From: an uncultured Afifella sp.
GTDB taxonomy: Bacteria > Pseudomonadota > Alphaproteobacteria > Rhizobiales > Afifellaceae
Direction: 5' to 3'
Assembly (NCBI GenBank): GCA_947259045.1
Contig: CAMYKZ010000006.1
Location: 1-63,878 of the forward strand
Length of the DNA: 63,878 nucleotides
Below the pieces are notes generated by a model that saw only the letters and a program-made list of their open reading frames with translations, ran no database searches and was not told where the DNA came from. The translations under genes and the position numbers were made by a program. Shown here in pieces: positions 53,393 to 62,897 of this stretch. Numbering within the stretch: position 1 is the first letter of the stretch; each line of letters starts with the position of its first letter.

Positions 53393-54361
53393 CTATTTCT
53401 TGAACATGCCGATCTTGACCGCGACCTTTTCGTGCGCATCATATTCAGCCTTGAACCAGGCTGCATAATCGGCCGCATTGCGGTATTTGATCAATGTGCC
53501 CTTGGCCTCCAGCGACGAGCGGAACTCGGCGTTCTCGCTGGCCTTTTTCACCACATCCGCCCAATAGGCAATCACCTCGGGCGGTGTGCCCTTCGGCGCA
53601 ACGATGCCCCGATCGAGCGAGTAGGTCATGTCGACGCCAAGTTCTTTCAGCGTCGGCAGATCCGGCAGCAGCGGCGAACGCGCATCGGCGGCAATCGCAA
53701 AGGCTTTCAGATCGCCCGTGGCCAGATGCTTTCTGGCAGTCGGCACATTGATGGTGCCGAGCTTGATCGTATCGGCGAGCAAAGCGGTGACCCGCTCCGC
53801 GGTGCCGTCGAAGGGAATATACTTGAACTTGGCGCCAGTCAGATCTTCAAACAGAAGCCACATGAACTGGCTGGTGGAGCCGAAGGTTGCGCCAAGCTCG
53901 ATGGTTTCCGGCGCGCTCTTGGCCGCGTCGGTCATTTCGCCGAGGCTGTTCCACGGAACCGTACCTGCCGCACCCATGATTTCAGGCGTCGAGGTAATCT
54001 GGGCGACCATGTCGAAACCGTCCCAGGTGAAATCCACCCGGCCGTTCAGATAACCGACAATGGCGCTCTGATGGATGGCGAACAAAGTGCAGCCGTCAGC
54101 CTTGGCCTTGCGGGCTTCCTTGGCGCCCTTGTTGCCACCCTGGCCGGGAACCGTCACCACCTGCAGTTTCACAGGCACATCCATCTGCTGGATCGTCTTT
54201 TCCATCTGGGAGAAAATAATATGTGTGCCGCCGCCGGCGGCCCAGGGCACGATCAGTTTTGCGGTCGAACACGGCATTTCGGCGGCCTGCGCCGGTGCCG
54301 ACAGCCCCACTGATGCCGCCAGCAGGGCGATGCCCCCGAGGAATTTTGTCCTTAATTTCAT
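53393..54361 (-). CDS. tctC: Tripartite tricarboxylate transporter binding protein (TctC)
   Basis: A 322-residue exported protein of the Bug/TctC family. Signal peptide cleavage after ...APAQA (about residue 25). Family segments LIVPWAAGGGTHIIFSQM (with the GGG ligand loop) and FGSTSQFMWLL. ATG 54361 is used; an upstream extension is poorly supported. It binds the carboxylate in the periplasm. It is divergent from the aspartate dehydrogenase gene (143-bp gap 54362-54504 holding both promoters). Confidence 0.91.
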   Translation of the reverse strand: MKLRTKFLGGIALLAASVGLSAPAQAAEMPCSTAKLIVPWAAGGGTHIIFSQMEKTIQQMDVPVKLQVVTVPGQGGNKGAKEARKAKADGCTLFAIHQSAIVGYLNGRVDFTWDGFDMVAQITSTPEIMGAAGTVPWNSLGEMTDAAKSAPETIELGATFGSTSQFMWLLFEDLTGAKFKYIPFDGTAERVTALLADTIKLGTINVPTARKHLATGDLKAFAIAADARSPLLPDLPTLKELGVDMTYSLDRGIVAPKGTPPEVIAYWADVVKKASENAEFRSSLEAKGTLIKYRNAADYAAWFKAEYDAHEKVAVKIGMFKK

Positions 54362-54504
54362 TGTGTCTTCTCCCAATTTTTGTATTGCCCGAGAACTTCG
54401 AATAGGTTCAACACGTACACTAGCGTCCAAGGCTGTTGAGTCAATCAAGGCCGAGGCGCGGCGATGGCGGCAGAAACCGGTGACGCATCAGAGGGATAGG
54501 AATT

Positions 54505-55338
54505 ATGGAACAGAAGCCGTCGGCTGAAAACCCGATGCGTCTGGGTATTGCTGGTCTTGGTACGATCGGCCTTCAGGTTGGCCGCGAAGTGGATTCCGGT
54601 CATGTGGAAAACATGGTCCTGTCTGCAGTGGCGGCCCGTGATGAAATCAAGGCGGCGCGCAATATCGAGACGTTCGCCAATCCGCCTAAGATTGTCCCCG
54701 CAGGCGAAATCGGCCAGCATGCCGACGTTATTCTGGAATGTGCGCCGAAAGCCGTCTTTGATGCGCTGGCGCGCTCAGCCATCGATAATGGCTGTATCTT
54801 CATGCCTTTGTCTGTCGGCGCCCTGCTCGACCAGCCGGAACTGATTGAAAGGGCCCGCATGGCCGGCGCCCGGATCATCATTCCGACCGGCGCGCTGATC
54901 GGGCTTGATGCCGTCAATGCCGTGTCTCAGGGACCGGTGACCAGCGTCACGATGGTCACCCGCAAGCCGCCACGCGGCCTGGAAGGCGCAACCCATATTG
55001 AAACGATCGGCCTGAACCTTCGCAGCGTGCAGGAACCGACCATGGTGTTTTCCGGCACGGCGCGCGAGGCGGCAAAGGGATTTCCGGCCAACGTCAATGT
55101 CGCTGCGGCCCTGGCGCTGGCCGGCATCGGCCCGGACCGCACAATGGTAGAAGTCTGGGCCGATCCGACGGTGCAGCACAATACGCACACGATCCACGTG
55201 GAAGCCGATGCGTCCAATTTCACCATGACGATCCAGAACGTGCCGTCTGAGGAGAACCCGGCGACGGGCAAGATCACGGCGCTCAGTGCGCTGGCGACGT
55301 TGAAAAGGCTGACGGCGACATTGGTCGTCGGCACCTGA
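54505..55338 (+). CDS. Aspartate dehydrogenase-like protein (NadX family)
   Basis: A 277-residue NAD(P)-dependent enzyme. The N-terminal cofactor motif is GIAGLGTIGLQVG; later segments AAKGFPANVNVAAALALAGIG and GKITALSALATLKR are hallmarks of the aspartate dehydrogenase family. Such enzymes interconvert L-aspartate with iminoaspartate/oxaloacetate or act on related amino acids. ATG 54505 follows AGGGATAGGA. It is divergent from the Tct operon and 43 bp upstream of the gamma-glutamyltransferase gene, suggesting breakdown of an imported amino acid or conjugate. Confidence 0.86.
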   Translation: MEQKPSAENPMRLGIAGLGTIGLQVGREVDSGHVENMVLSAVAARDEIKAARNIETFANPPKIVPAGEIGQHADVILECAPKAVFDALARSAIDNGCIFMPLSVGALLDQPELIERARMAGARIIIPTGALIGLDAVNAVSQGPVTSVTMVTRKPPRGLEGATHIETIGLNLRSVQEPTMVFSGTAREAAKGFPANVNVAAALALAGIGPDRTMVEVWADPTVQHNTHTIHVEADASNFTMTIQNVPSEENPATGKITALSALATLKRLTATLVVGT

Positions 55339-55381
55339 GGCACAGCACCGTTTTGCTGCTTCATGCGGAAGGGAACATCAT

Positions 55382-56980
55382 ATGAGAGATCTTGAATGGC
55401 CCGGCCGCTCACCGGTGCATGCGTCCAATGGCATGGCTGCAACATCACACCCGCTGTCGACGCAGGCTGCGGTTGCAGTCTTGCAGGATGGCGGCAACGC
55501 CCTTGATGCGGCAGTGGCCGCTTGCGCGGTGCAATGTGTCGTCGAGCCGGAATCAACCGGCATCGGCGGCGACTGCTTCTGTCTGTATTCACCGGGCGGA
55601 TCGACGGATATCGTCGCTTACAACGGTTCCGGCCGGGCTCCGGCCGCGGCGAATGCGCAATGGTATGCCGATCAGGGGATCGGCGAAATCCCGCGCCAGA
55701 GTCCGCATGCCGTCACAGTGCCCGGCGCGATTGACGCCTGGGACGTTCTGGTGCGCGATCACGGGACACGCCCGCTTGGGGGCCTGCTGCGCCCGGCGAT
55801 TGACCTTGCACGCGACGGTTACCCGATCGCCTCGCGGGTGAGCGTCGATTTTGCCAGCCAGGCCGAACTGCTGCGCAAGGACGAAAACGCCGCACGGATA
55901 TTCCTGCAACCCGACGGCGCCCCCTTTCAGCGCGGCCAGATGCATCGCCAGCCGGAACTTGCGGAGACGCTGGAACGGATAGCCAGCGACGGCCGCGACG
56001 GATTTTACACCGGCGCGGTGGCAACCGATATCGTCAATTATCTGCAATCGAAGGGCGGCCTGCATACGCTGGACGATTTTGCCGGCATGCAGGGCGAGTA
56101 TGTCACGCCGATCAGGACCAGTTTCCGCGGGCACGATGTTTACCAGTGCCCGCCGAACGGACAGGGCGTGATCGCGCTGCTCTTGCTCAATATCATGAGC
56201 GGGATCGAGACAGGCTCAGATGGCCCGATCAGCCTGGACCGTGTTCACCGGGAAATCGAGGCCGGACGGCTGGCCTATCGTGACCGCAACCTTTACCTGG
56301 CTGATCCCGGACAAAGTGATGTTCCGGTCGACTGGTTTTTGTCCGAGGCCCATGCCGGCCAATTGCGCGAGGCCATTGACGACGCCGGTGCGCTGAACCC
56401 GCTACCGGAATTTTCCGCGCCGCGGCACGAAAGCACGGTCTATATTTCGGTTGTCGACAAGGACCGTAACGCCTGCAGTTTCATCAACACATTGTTCCAT
56501 AATTTCGGAGCCGTACTGATGCCGCCGCGCTCCGGCGTCATGCTGCACAATCGCGGCCAGGGTTTTGTGCTCGACCCGGCCCATCCCAATTGCATCGCGC
56601 CGGGCAAGCGGCCGCTGCACACCATTATTCCGGGCATGGTGGCCAAGGACGACCGGGTCGTGATGCCTTACGGCGTCATGGGCGGCCAGTACCAGGCCTT
56701 CGGGCACATGCAGTTCCTGACCCGGTTTTTCGACTACGGGCTGGATATTCAGGAGGCCCAGGACGCGCCGCGATTCTTCCCCGACCCCTATACCGGCGAG
56801 GTGGAAACCGAAGGGACGATACCGGCAGATCTGATCGCGGCTCTTCAGGCCAAAGGACACCGAACGGTTCGCCCCGCCAAGCCGATCGGCGGCTCGCAGG
56901 CCATCTGGATCGATTGGAACGAAGGCGTACTGACCGGCGGATCGGATCCGCGCAAGGACGGCTGTGCGCTCGGTTATTAG
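55382..56980 (+). CDS. ggt: Gamma-glutamyltransferase
   Basis: A 532-residue Ntn hydrolase. The autoprocessing/catalytic Thr is most likely Thr352 in HESTVYISVVDKDRNA, where the typical motif is TTHYSVVDKDGNA; the His of the typical motif is replaced. Other family segments are STGIGGDCFCLYS (residues about 58-70), QYQAFGHMQFLTR and GVLTGGSDPRKDG near the end. No signal peptide is visible, so it may be cytoplasmic, unlike E. coli GGT. It would cleave gamma-glutamyl bonds. Follows the aspartate dehydrogenase-like gene and converges on the tetritol operon. Confidence 0.87.
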   Translation: MRDLEWPGRSPVHASNGMAATSHPLSTQAAVAVLQDGGNALDAAVAACAVQCVVEPESTGIGGDCFCLYSPGGSTDIVAYNGSGRAPAAANAQWYADQGIGEIPRQSPHAVTVPGAIDAWDVLVRDHGTRPLGGLLRPAIDLARDGYPIASRVSVDFASQAELLRKDENAARIFLQPDGAPFQRGQMHRQPELAETLERIASDGRDGFYTGAVATDIVNYLQSKGGLHTLDDFAGMQGEYVTPIRTSFRGHDVYQCPPNGQGVIALLLLNIMSGIETGSDGPISLDRVHREIEAGRLAYRDRNLYLADPGQSDVPVDWFLSEAHAGQLREAIDDAGALNPLPEFSAPRHESTVYISVVDKDRNACSFINTLFHNFGAVLMPPRSGVMLHNRGQGFVLDPAHPNCIAPGKRPLHTIIPGMVAKDDRVVMPYGVMGGQYQAFGHMQFLTRFFDYGLDIQEAQDAPRFFPDPYTGEVETEGTIPADLIAALQAKGHRTVRPAKPIGGSQAIWIDWNEGVLTGGSDPRKDGCALGY

Positions 56981-57009
56981 CCGACGAATGTTTTCGCGAC
57001 CGGCGGCGA

Positions 57010-57471
57010 TCAATCCGCGCGATGATAGTGGGCATCGATCCGGTTCATCTTGTCGACCTTGACCGCCGAACCGCCGCCCTGGAATTCGTTGGCGAGCCAG
57101 ATATCGGCAAGCATCTTGCCGACATTGGTTCCGGTAACCAGCGCACCCATGGTGATCACCTGGGCATTGTTCGATGCGATTGCGCGCTCGGCGGTATAAG
57201 GGTCGGTCACGCAGACCGCGCGCACGCCCGGCACCTTGTTGGCCGAGATCGCCATTCCGGCGCCTGTGCCGCAAACCAGGATGCCGCGCCCAAACTCCTG
57301 CGAGGCGATGCGTTTCGCAAGTTCGAGGGCAATATCGGGATAATCGACCGGCGCCGACGCGTTGACGCCGATATCGACCACCTCATGACCTTGCCCGGTG
57401 AGGTGATCAATCAGCGCATCCTTGAGCGGCAGGCCGAGATGATCCGCACCGATAATGATTTTCTGTGCCAC
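57010..57471 (-). CDS. eryI: RpiB-type isomerase, probable D-erythrose-4-phosphate isomerase
   Basis: A 153-residue RpiB/LacAB-family sugar-phosphate isomerase. N-terminal IGADHLGLPLKDAL carries the phosphate-site residues; the catalytic Cys is in ILVCGTGAGMAISANK; ARAIASNNAQV-type sequence follows. General RpiB interconverts ribose-5-P and ribulose-5-P. Next to EryC, TIM-like EryH and EryB homologues it matches EryI of the Brucella erythritol pathway, which forms D-erythrose-4-phosphate. Last gene of the operon. Confidence 0.86.
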   Translation of the reverse strand: MAQKIIIGADHLGLPLKDALIDHLTGQGHEVVDIGVNASAPVDYPDIALELAKRIASQEFGRGILVCGTGAGMAISANKVPGVRAVCVTDPYTAERAIASNNAQVITMGALVTGTNVGKMLADIWLANEFQGGGSAVKVDKMNRIDAHYHRAD

Positions 57472-57486
57472 GGTAAAACTCCTTCT

Positions 57487-58269
57487 TTATTCCTGTGATT
57501 CTATGGCCTTTGAGCAGAGATTGAGGATGTTGATATAACCCGCAACATCCCAGGCCGACCGGCCGATGAACAGGCCGTCAATGTGCCGGCAGGATATCAG
57601 TTCTTCGCAATTGCCTGCATTGACGCTGCCGCCGTAAAGGCAAAGCGGGGTCTCCGGCAGGATTGATCCGGCATGGTCCTTGATGCGCTGCTGCCGCTGA
57701 TCGGCATAGTCAGACGTTGCAGGAATGCCGCTCTCGCCGATGGCCCAGACCGGCTCATAGGCAAACAGGATCTGCGCCGCTTTGCCGGGTTCGTCGAGAA
57801 ACTGCAATGCGCCTTCAACCTGCGTCGCGAGCACCTCGTCCGCCCGGCCGGTTTCGCGCTGCGCCAATGTCTCGCCGATACAGATGAGCGGAACAAGACC
57901 GTGCCGGACGGCAGCGGCAACCTTGCGGCCGACGGTCTCGTCGGTCTCGCCGAAATGTTCGCGCCGTTCGGAATGACCGAGTTCGACCATGTCGAGATCG
58001 CAATCCTTCAGCATCAGTGGCGAAATCTCGCCGGTCCACGCTCCGCTGTCGGCCCAGTGCATGTTCTGCGCCCCGACTTTGACACTGGTCTCCGCCAGCA
58101 TGGCCTTGACCTGCCGGGCCGCGGTGAACGGCGGAATGACAAAGCGCTGAATGCGCGGGTTGCGGGTCGCGTCATCTGCGGCAAGGCCATCGGCGAAGCT
58201 GCGGGCCTCAGCCAGCACCTTGTTCATCTTCCAGCTGGTGCCGATCCAGAACTGCGGTCCATTGCTCAT
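57487..58269 (-). CDS. eryH: Triose-phosphate isomerase-like tetrulose-phosphate isomerase
   Basis: A 260-residue TIM-barrel enzyme. The catalytic Lys is in TSWKMNK, His in ELGHSERRE, Glu in AYEPVWAIGE, and phosphate-binding loop LYGGSVNAGN. The TSWKMNK N-terminus (rather than GNWKMN) and the operon context fit the second TpiA (TpiA2/EryH) of erythritol clusters, acting on tetrulose-4-phosphate, rather than glycolytic TpiA. 15 bp from eryI and 16 bp from eryC. Confidence 0.87.
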   Translation of the reverse strand: MSNGPQFWIGTSWKMNKVLAEARSFADGLAADDATRNPRIQRFVIPPFTAARQVKAMLAETSVKVGAQNMHWADSGAWTGEISPLMLKDCDLDMVELGHSERREHFGETDETVGRKVAAAVRHGLVPLICIGETLAQRETGRADEVLATQVEGALQFLDEPGKAAQILFAYEPVWAIGESGIPATSDYADQRQQRIKDHAGSILPETPLCLYGGSVNAGNCEELISCRHIDGLFIGRSAWDVAGYINILNLCSKAIESQE

Positions 58270-58285
58270 GTCAAAATATTCCGCA

Positions 58286-59218
58286 TCATATTTTCAGGGC
58301 TTCGGCACCGGTATCGACGTCATCCGCCCAGAAGGCGACGGACTCTGCCAACGCGGCGACGACTTCGCTGTCTGACGGTTCCCGCTCGCGGAACGACAGC
58401 TCCAGGCAGATCTCGTTATCGGTCCCGCCGCCGCGCCTGATCGCCGGCAGCAGCGTTGCCGGATTAATCCGGCCATCGGCATTGTGTTTTGCCGTAAACG
58501 GGGCATGGCCGCTCTTGACCATTGACGATTGCTTGATGTGAATGATCGGCGACTGGAGCGGAAAAGCCTCTGCCCAGGCAAACGGATCGTAATCATCCGG
58601 GTTTGCCGACGTGACGTCGCCATGATCGATATCGACCATCATCTTCATCGGAATTGCCAGGCCTGCAGCGTCGATGCGGCGCTGCAATTGCCGGCAGTCG
58701 TCGAGGGTATGGCCGAATTCCCGCCCCACCGACATCGGTTCCCAGAACAGGAATTCAAGCCCGGCGTCTCTGGCATGGTCGGCGACCTGTCCCCAGCATT
58801 CGATTGCGATATCGATCAGATCGTCGCGCCGGACCGGATCGTTGTAATCCCTGCAGGTGAAAATCGCGAACTGGGTGCCCATGCTCGATGCACCGACGCC
58901 GGCTGCGATATCGGCGAAGGTCCTGAACCAGTCGACATAATAGCCGCGCACGTCCGCGTCGGGGTGGCCGAAATGGTTGAGGCGGCCATAGGGGCCGGTC
59001 ATGGCAGAGGTCACCGAAACACCGGTTCGGTGCAGCGCCCGGTCGAATGCCTGCACATACCGGTTGATTACACCTGCCGGCCAGGCCGGATTGATGAACT
59101 CATGGGTCAGTTGGAGATGTCCGATGCGAATATCGCGGGCGATGGTCTCAATCAGATCATCGGCTTCCGCAAAGCGATTGACCAGCGGGTTGCTATTGAG
59201 TGAAAGCGTAAACGTCAC
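58286..59218 (-). CDS. eryC: Sugar-phosphate isomerase/epimerase, tetrulose-phosphate racemase EryC-like
   Basis: A 310-residue TIM-barrel xylose-isomerase-like enzyme. GTG 59218 is chosen: it gives VTFTLSLNSNPLVNRFAE, the N-terminus expected for EryC, and lies just after the aldolase stop; the longer frame upstream overlaps the aldolase gene. Likely metal ligands are in FLFWEPMSVGRE (Glu), KMMVDIDHGD (Asp, His) and ICLELSFREREP (Glu). EryC in Brucella racemises L-tetrulose-4-phosphate in erythritol breakdown. Operon context supports the same here. Confidence 0.86.
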   Translation of the reverse strand: MTFTLSLNSNPLVNRFAEADDLIETIARDIRIGHLQLTHEFINPAWPAGVINRYVQAFDRALHRTGVSVTSAMTGPYGRLNHFGHPDADVRGYYVDWFRTFADIAAGVGASSMGTQFAIFTCRDYNDPVRRDDLIDIAIECWGQVADHARDAGLEFLFWEPMSVGREFGHTLDDCRQLQRRIDAAGLAIPMKMMVDIDHGDVTSANPDDYDPFAWAEAFPLQSPIIHIKQSSMVKSGHAPFTAKHNADGRINPATLLPAIRRGGGTDNEICLELSFREREPSDSEVVAALAESVAFWADDVDTGAEALKI

Positions 59219-59228
59219 GGCCTGTAGC

Positions 59229-60311
59229 TCATATGTTTTCTCCGGATGTTTTGCCGGCGCGGCTGTTTTCCAGAGCCTGGCGATACTTCTCCGCATCCCA
59301 GGTGAGAAGCTCGTCATTCTCCTGCCGGGTAAAATAACGCAGCCGCGCGTCTGCGGGAATTCGCGCAGTCACGTCGGCCAGACAGCGCGCCAGGGCCTGC
59401 GCGCCGGCATTGGCTTTTTCGTGCATGACGATACCCCGGCCCGGAAACAGGATGGAAACGGGATCCGGCAAATCCTCACCCGCCACTCGTAACCGGACAT
59501 CCTCTGCGCGCTCACCGTCCCGGGCGATCACCGACCCCTCGCCCAGAAAGATGACGTGGTCCGGGTAGAGGCTTCCGCCGTCTGCGATATCACAACTTAC
59601 CGGATCGGTTGCCGCGCCATGGGCTGCAACCTCCGCAGGCAACGCATAGGCGCTGCCTCCGACCAGATCGGACAGGACCGCAACGTCCGGCGGCGGCACA
59701 GCCCGGTCAGGCTGCATCAGACGCCCGGTGACATCGGCCAGCAGGTCAGCTGTTTCCGCTACCGTTTCGCCGGCGACAACAAGACCGTGATTGCCGAGGA
59801 TCACGATATTGGTCCGCGGCTGCAGACGTTTTGAGATAGCGCGCGAAAGCGGCAGACCGGGACGGGCATAGGGAACGAACACCCAGTCAAGACCGGCGAG
59901 CCGCTCTGCGATCAACGTTTCGGCATCCTCGCGAACGGCCAGCGCGATCGTCTCGATGCAATGGACATGGACGACAATGCGCTGCGGCAGAACCGCATGC
60001 ACCGTCGTCTCGATCGACGGCCTGAGACCTGACGGATTGTCGGCCTGGATGACAAAATCGCTGGCCTTCTCGGCCGCCGGATCGTGCCGGGCCAGCGCTT
60101 CAAGCAGCGGCGCCAGCGCAACCGGCACTATGATGTCTTCGGTTTGCGCATTCTTCAGCCAGGTTCCCGACGCCTTGATGCGCAGAACACCGTCCTGCTT
60201 GAAAGACGTGTTGCCGCCGGCGGCCTGCACCAGTGACGGATCGGCGCCAATGCGTGCCGACAGGTTTTTGAGGGCGTCGAATTCGCCGGAGCCGTGACTT
60301 AGAGCCGACAT
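59229..60311 (-). CDS. Class II aldolase/adducin-family protein
   Basis: A 360-residue protein of the class II aldolase family. Zn ligands are probably VVHVHCIE (HxH) and GNHGLVVAGE (His). The N-terminus AAGGNTSFKQDGVLRIKASGTWLKN contains the usual GGNxS phosphate loop and resembles the aldolase half of rhamnulose-phosphate aldolase/dehydrogenase fusions. The extra C-terminal ~130 residues are not a recognised dehydrogenase. It lies between eryB and eryC (3 and 10 bp gaps), although the Brucella ery operon has no aldolase. Possible role: retro-aldol cleavage of a tetrulose- or pentulose-phosphate. Confidence 0.85.
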   Translation of the reverse strand: MSALSHGSGEFDALKNLSARIGADPSLVQAAGGNTSFKQDGVLRIKASGTWLKNAQTEDIIVPVALAPLLEALARHDPAAEKASDFVIQADNPSGLRPSIETTVHAVLPQRIVVHVHCIETIALAVREDAETLIAERLAGLDWVFVPYARPGLPLSRAISKRLQPRTNIVILGNHGLVVAGETVAETADLLADVTGRLMQPDRAVPPPDVAVLSDLVGGSAYALPAEVAAHGAATDPVSCDIADGGSLYPDHVIFLGEGSVIARDGERAEDVRLRVAGEDLPDPVSILFPGRGIVMHEKANAGAQALARCLADVTARIPADARLRYFTRQENDELLTWDAEKYRQALENSRAGKTSGENI

Positions 60312-60314
60312 GGT

Positions 60315-61844
60315 TCAAACCGCCTTTGCAAATGCGCCGGTATACCAGCTTTCGAACGCCGATATCTCATCGGGACTCATGTGGAGAGCGTGTTTGGTAC
60401 GCCGCCGGAGAATATCCTGCGGTGTCATCGCCCACTCCGTTTCGATCAGATAAACCGCCTCGCGCTCATGGAAATCCGGTCCGAATTTCCGGCCAAGATC
60501 ACCGACCGACATCGCCGGTCCGACAATGTCTTCCGTTTGCGTTCCGTAAAGCCGGCCATAATGGTTCACCAGCGATGGCGGCATCCAGGGATAGCGGGTC
60601 TGCAATCCGACAATGAAACGGTCGAAATCCGCATCGGCCATATCGCCGCCTGGCAGGCACGCCCCGGCGGTCCAGCCCGGTTTCAGGTGCGGAAAATTCG
60701 GTTTCAGCTTTGCCAGCGCATGCTCAGACAGCTTTCGGAATGTCGTGATCTTGCCGCCGAACACGGACAGAAGCGGCGCCTCTCCTTCGCCGGTATCCAG
60801 CTCAAACAGATAATCGCGGGTGACGGCGCTCGGGTTTTCGGAATTATCGTCGTAGAGCGGCCGGACACCGGCAAAGCTGTCGATCACATCTTCGGCTGCA
60901 AGCTGCGGCTCGAAATACCGGTTCACCGCGTTGAGAAGATAGTCGATTTCCCGGTCATCCGGGGCGGCGTTTTCCGGCTGGCCCTGATAAGCGATATCGG
61001 TTGTCCCGATCAGCGCCTTGTCATCCTCATAGGGGTTGATGAAGATCACCCTTTTGTCGCTATTCTGGACAAGATAGGCCTGCGGCCCGTCCCAGAATTT
61101 TTTCACGACGATATGGCTGCCTTTGACAAGGCGGATATTGCGGGCGGAATTCAGGCCGACCACCTGGCCGATCACGTCATTGACCCAGGGTCCGGCGGCA
61201 TTGACCAGCGCACGGGCCTTGATCCTCGTACTTATTGCCGTCGCTTTGTTCTGCATTGTCATCAACCATAGACCGTCGACGCGGCGGGCCGACGTGCAGG
61301 CGGTGCGCGTCAGGATCCTTGCACCATTCCGGCTGGCGTCAAGCGCATTGAGAACGACCAGCCGGGCGTCATCGACCCAGCAATCTGAATATTCGAACGC
61401 CTTCCGATAGGCCGCCTTGACCGGCTTGCCTTCCGGTGCGGTCCGAAGATCGAGAGTGCGTGTGCCGGCAAGGCGCTTGCGGCCACCCAGATGATCATAG
61501 AGAAACAGGCCAAGCCGGACCAGCCAGGCCGGCCGGTCAGTCGGGCTGTGCGGCAGCACGAAACGCATCGGCCAGATGATATGGGGCGCCGATTCAAGCA
61601 GCACCTCGCGCTCACGCAGCGCTTCGCGCACCAGGCGGAACTCAAAATATTCCAGATACCGAAGGCCGCCATGGACCAGCTTGCCCGAACGGGAACTGGT
61701 ATGTTCAGCCAGATCGTCTTTTTCGCACAACACGACAGACAGGCCGCGGCCGGCGGCATCGCGGGCAATGCCGGCGCCGTTGATGCCGCCGCCAATGATA
61801 AACAGATCGACAATGTCATCCGTGCCGGCCGCATTTTCCGCCAT
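60315..61844 (-). CDS. eryB: FAD-dependent polyol-phosphate dehydrogenase, EryB/GlpD type
   Basis: A 509-residue flavoprotein of the glycerol-3-phosphate dehydrogenase family. FAD motif IIGGGINGAGIARDAAGRGL; SSRSGKLVHGGLRYLEYFEFRLV; later FINPYEDDKALIGTTD and FAGVRPLYDD. In erythritol operons the homologous EryB oxidises erythritol-4-phosphate to tetrulose-phosphate and passes electrons to quinone. It could instead be GlpD, but eryC, eryH and eryI homologues immediately downstream make EryB more likely. Peripheral membrane. Confidence 0.85.
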   Translation of the reverse strand: MAENAAGTDDIVDLFIIGGGINGAGIARDAAGRGLSVVLCEKDDLAEHTSSRSGKLVHGGLRYLEYFEFRLVREALREREVLLESAPHIIWPMRFVLPHSPTDRPAWLVRLGLFLYDHLGGRKRLAGTRTLDLRTAPEGKPVKAAYRKAFEYSDCWVDDARLVVLNALDASRNGARILTRTACTSARRVDGLWLMTMQNKATAISTRIKARALVNAAGPWVNDVIGQVVGLNSARNIRLVKGSHIVVKKFWDGPQAYLVQNSDKRVIFINPYEDDKALIGTTDIAYQGQPENAAPDDREIDYLLNAVNRYFEPQLAAEDVIDSFAGVRPLYDDNSENPSAVTRDYLFELDTGEGEAPLLSVFGGKITTFRKLSEHALAKLKPNFPHLKPGWTAGACLPGGDMADADFDRFIVGLQTRYPWMPPSLVNHYGRLYGTQTEDIVGPAMSVGDLGRKFGPDFHEREAVYLIETEWAMTPQDILRRRTKHALHMSPDEISAFESWYTGAFAKAV

Positions 61845-61856
61845 CCGCCGCCTCCC

Positions 61857-62897
61857 TCAACACGGATTGACCGGCGGCTGCCCGGCCAGATAGCGGCGCA
61901 CTTCCTCCGCCGCCTGTTCGGCTGCGAACGTCACCGTGCGCACGGATGCGCCGGCAATATGCGGGGTAACCGTGACATTGGGCAATTGCAGCAGCGGCCA
62001 GTCCGGTGGCGCCGGCTCAACCGCGAATGTCTCCAGCATGGCGCCGCCCAGATGGCCGGATTCGAGTGCCTCGTAAAGCGCGTCATAATCGACCAGCGGC
62101 CCGCGCGCCGTGTTGACGAAAATTGTCCCCGGACGCATTTTCGCCAGTGTATCGGCATTGATCATCTGCCGGGTTTCGCCGGTCACGCGCGGATGCATGG
62201 TGATGACGTCGGAGTTGGCCAGAAGGCCTTCAAGGTCGACCAGTTCGACGCCGTCGCGCACATCTTCCGCAGACAGTTGGACATACGGATCGCAGACCAG
62301 GACCTTGCAACCGAAGGCCCGCAGCAGCCGGACGACCCTGGTCCCGATATTTCCGTAACCGACGACGCCAACCGTCATTTCGTTGAGTTCCCTGCCGGTC
62401 CGGTCGGCACGGTAGAGATCGCCGCGCCATTCGCCGGCGCGCAAGGCCTCGTGGCCGACGCGGATGAGCCGCGTCTCGGCAAGAATGGCGCCGATGGTGA
62501 ATTCCGCGACCGCGCTTGCGTTGCGGCCCGGCGTGTTGACGACAATGATATTGTTGGCGCGCGCCGCCGCCATGTCGATATTCACCGGTCCGCCGCGTGA
62601 CACGGCGACGAATTTGAGGTCTGGCAATTGTTCCATCATTCCCGCCGACAGCGGCGCAAGGTGGGTTACGAAAACCTCCGCCTCGCCGATGAATTCGACA
62701 ACTTCGCCGGGGTCGCCGAAATATTCCTTCAACCCGTCCAGGCCGGCGACGGCATAACCATGTTCCATCGGCTCGTCGGGCCAGGCATATTCAAGCGACC
62801 GGATATCCACCGGACCGCTGACCGCCGCCTCGATCTTTTCGCGGAAGATCTGCGGCAACATGAAGCGGTCGCCGATGATAGCCACGGACCGGGTCAT
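61857..62897 (-). CDS. D-isomer 2-hydroxyacid dehydrogenase
   Basis: A 346-residue NAD-dependent dehydrogenase. Cofactor motif VGYGNIGTRVVRLL; catalytic Arg in FVNTARGPLVD, Glu in LETFAVEPAP and His in VTPHIAGAS. It looks like the phosphoglycerate dehydrogenase-like group. It overlaps the kinase gene by 4 bp and is 12 bp before eryB, so it is firmly part of the operon, though not part of the classical ery pathway. It may oxidise or reduce a 2-hydroxy/2-oxo acid (for instance an aldonate) made on a side branch. Confidence 0.87.
   Translation of the reverse strand: MTRSVAIIGDRFMLPQIFREKIEAAVSGPVDIRSLEYAWPDEPMEHGYAVAGLDGLKEYFGDPGEVVEFIGEAEVFVTHLAPLSAGMMEQLPDLKFVAVSRGGPVNIDMAAARANNIIVVNTPGRNASAVAEFTIGAILAETRLIRVGHEALRAGEWRGDLYRADRTGRELNEMTVGVVGYGNIGTRVVRLLRAFGCKVLVCDPYVQLSAEDVRDGVELVDLEGLLANSDVITMHPRVTGETRQMINADTLAKMRPGTIFVNTARGPLVDYDALYEALESGHLGGAMLETFAVEPAPPDWPLLQLPNVTVTPHIAGASVRTVTFAAEQAAEEVRRYLAGQPPVNPC

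Noticed and set aside
57487..58269. Glycolytic TpiA
   Set aside because: The operon context and the TSWKMNK N-terminus point to the tetritol-pathway paralogue.
60315..61844. Assigning this flavoprotein as GlpD
   Set aside because: Sequence allows it, but no glycerol genes are nearby while eryC, eryH and eryI homologues are in the same operon, so EryB is preferred.
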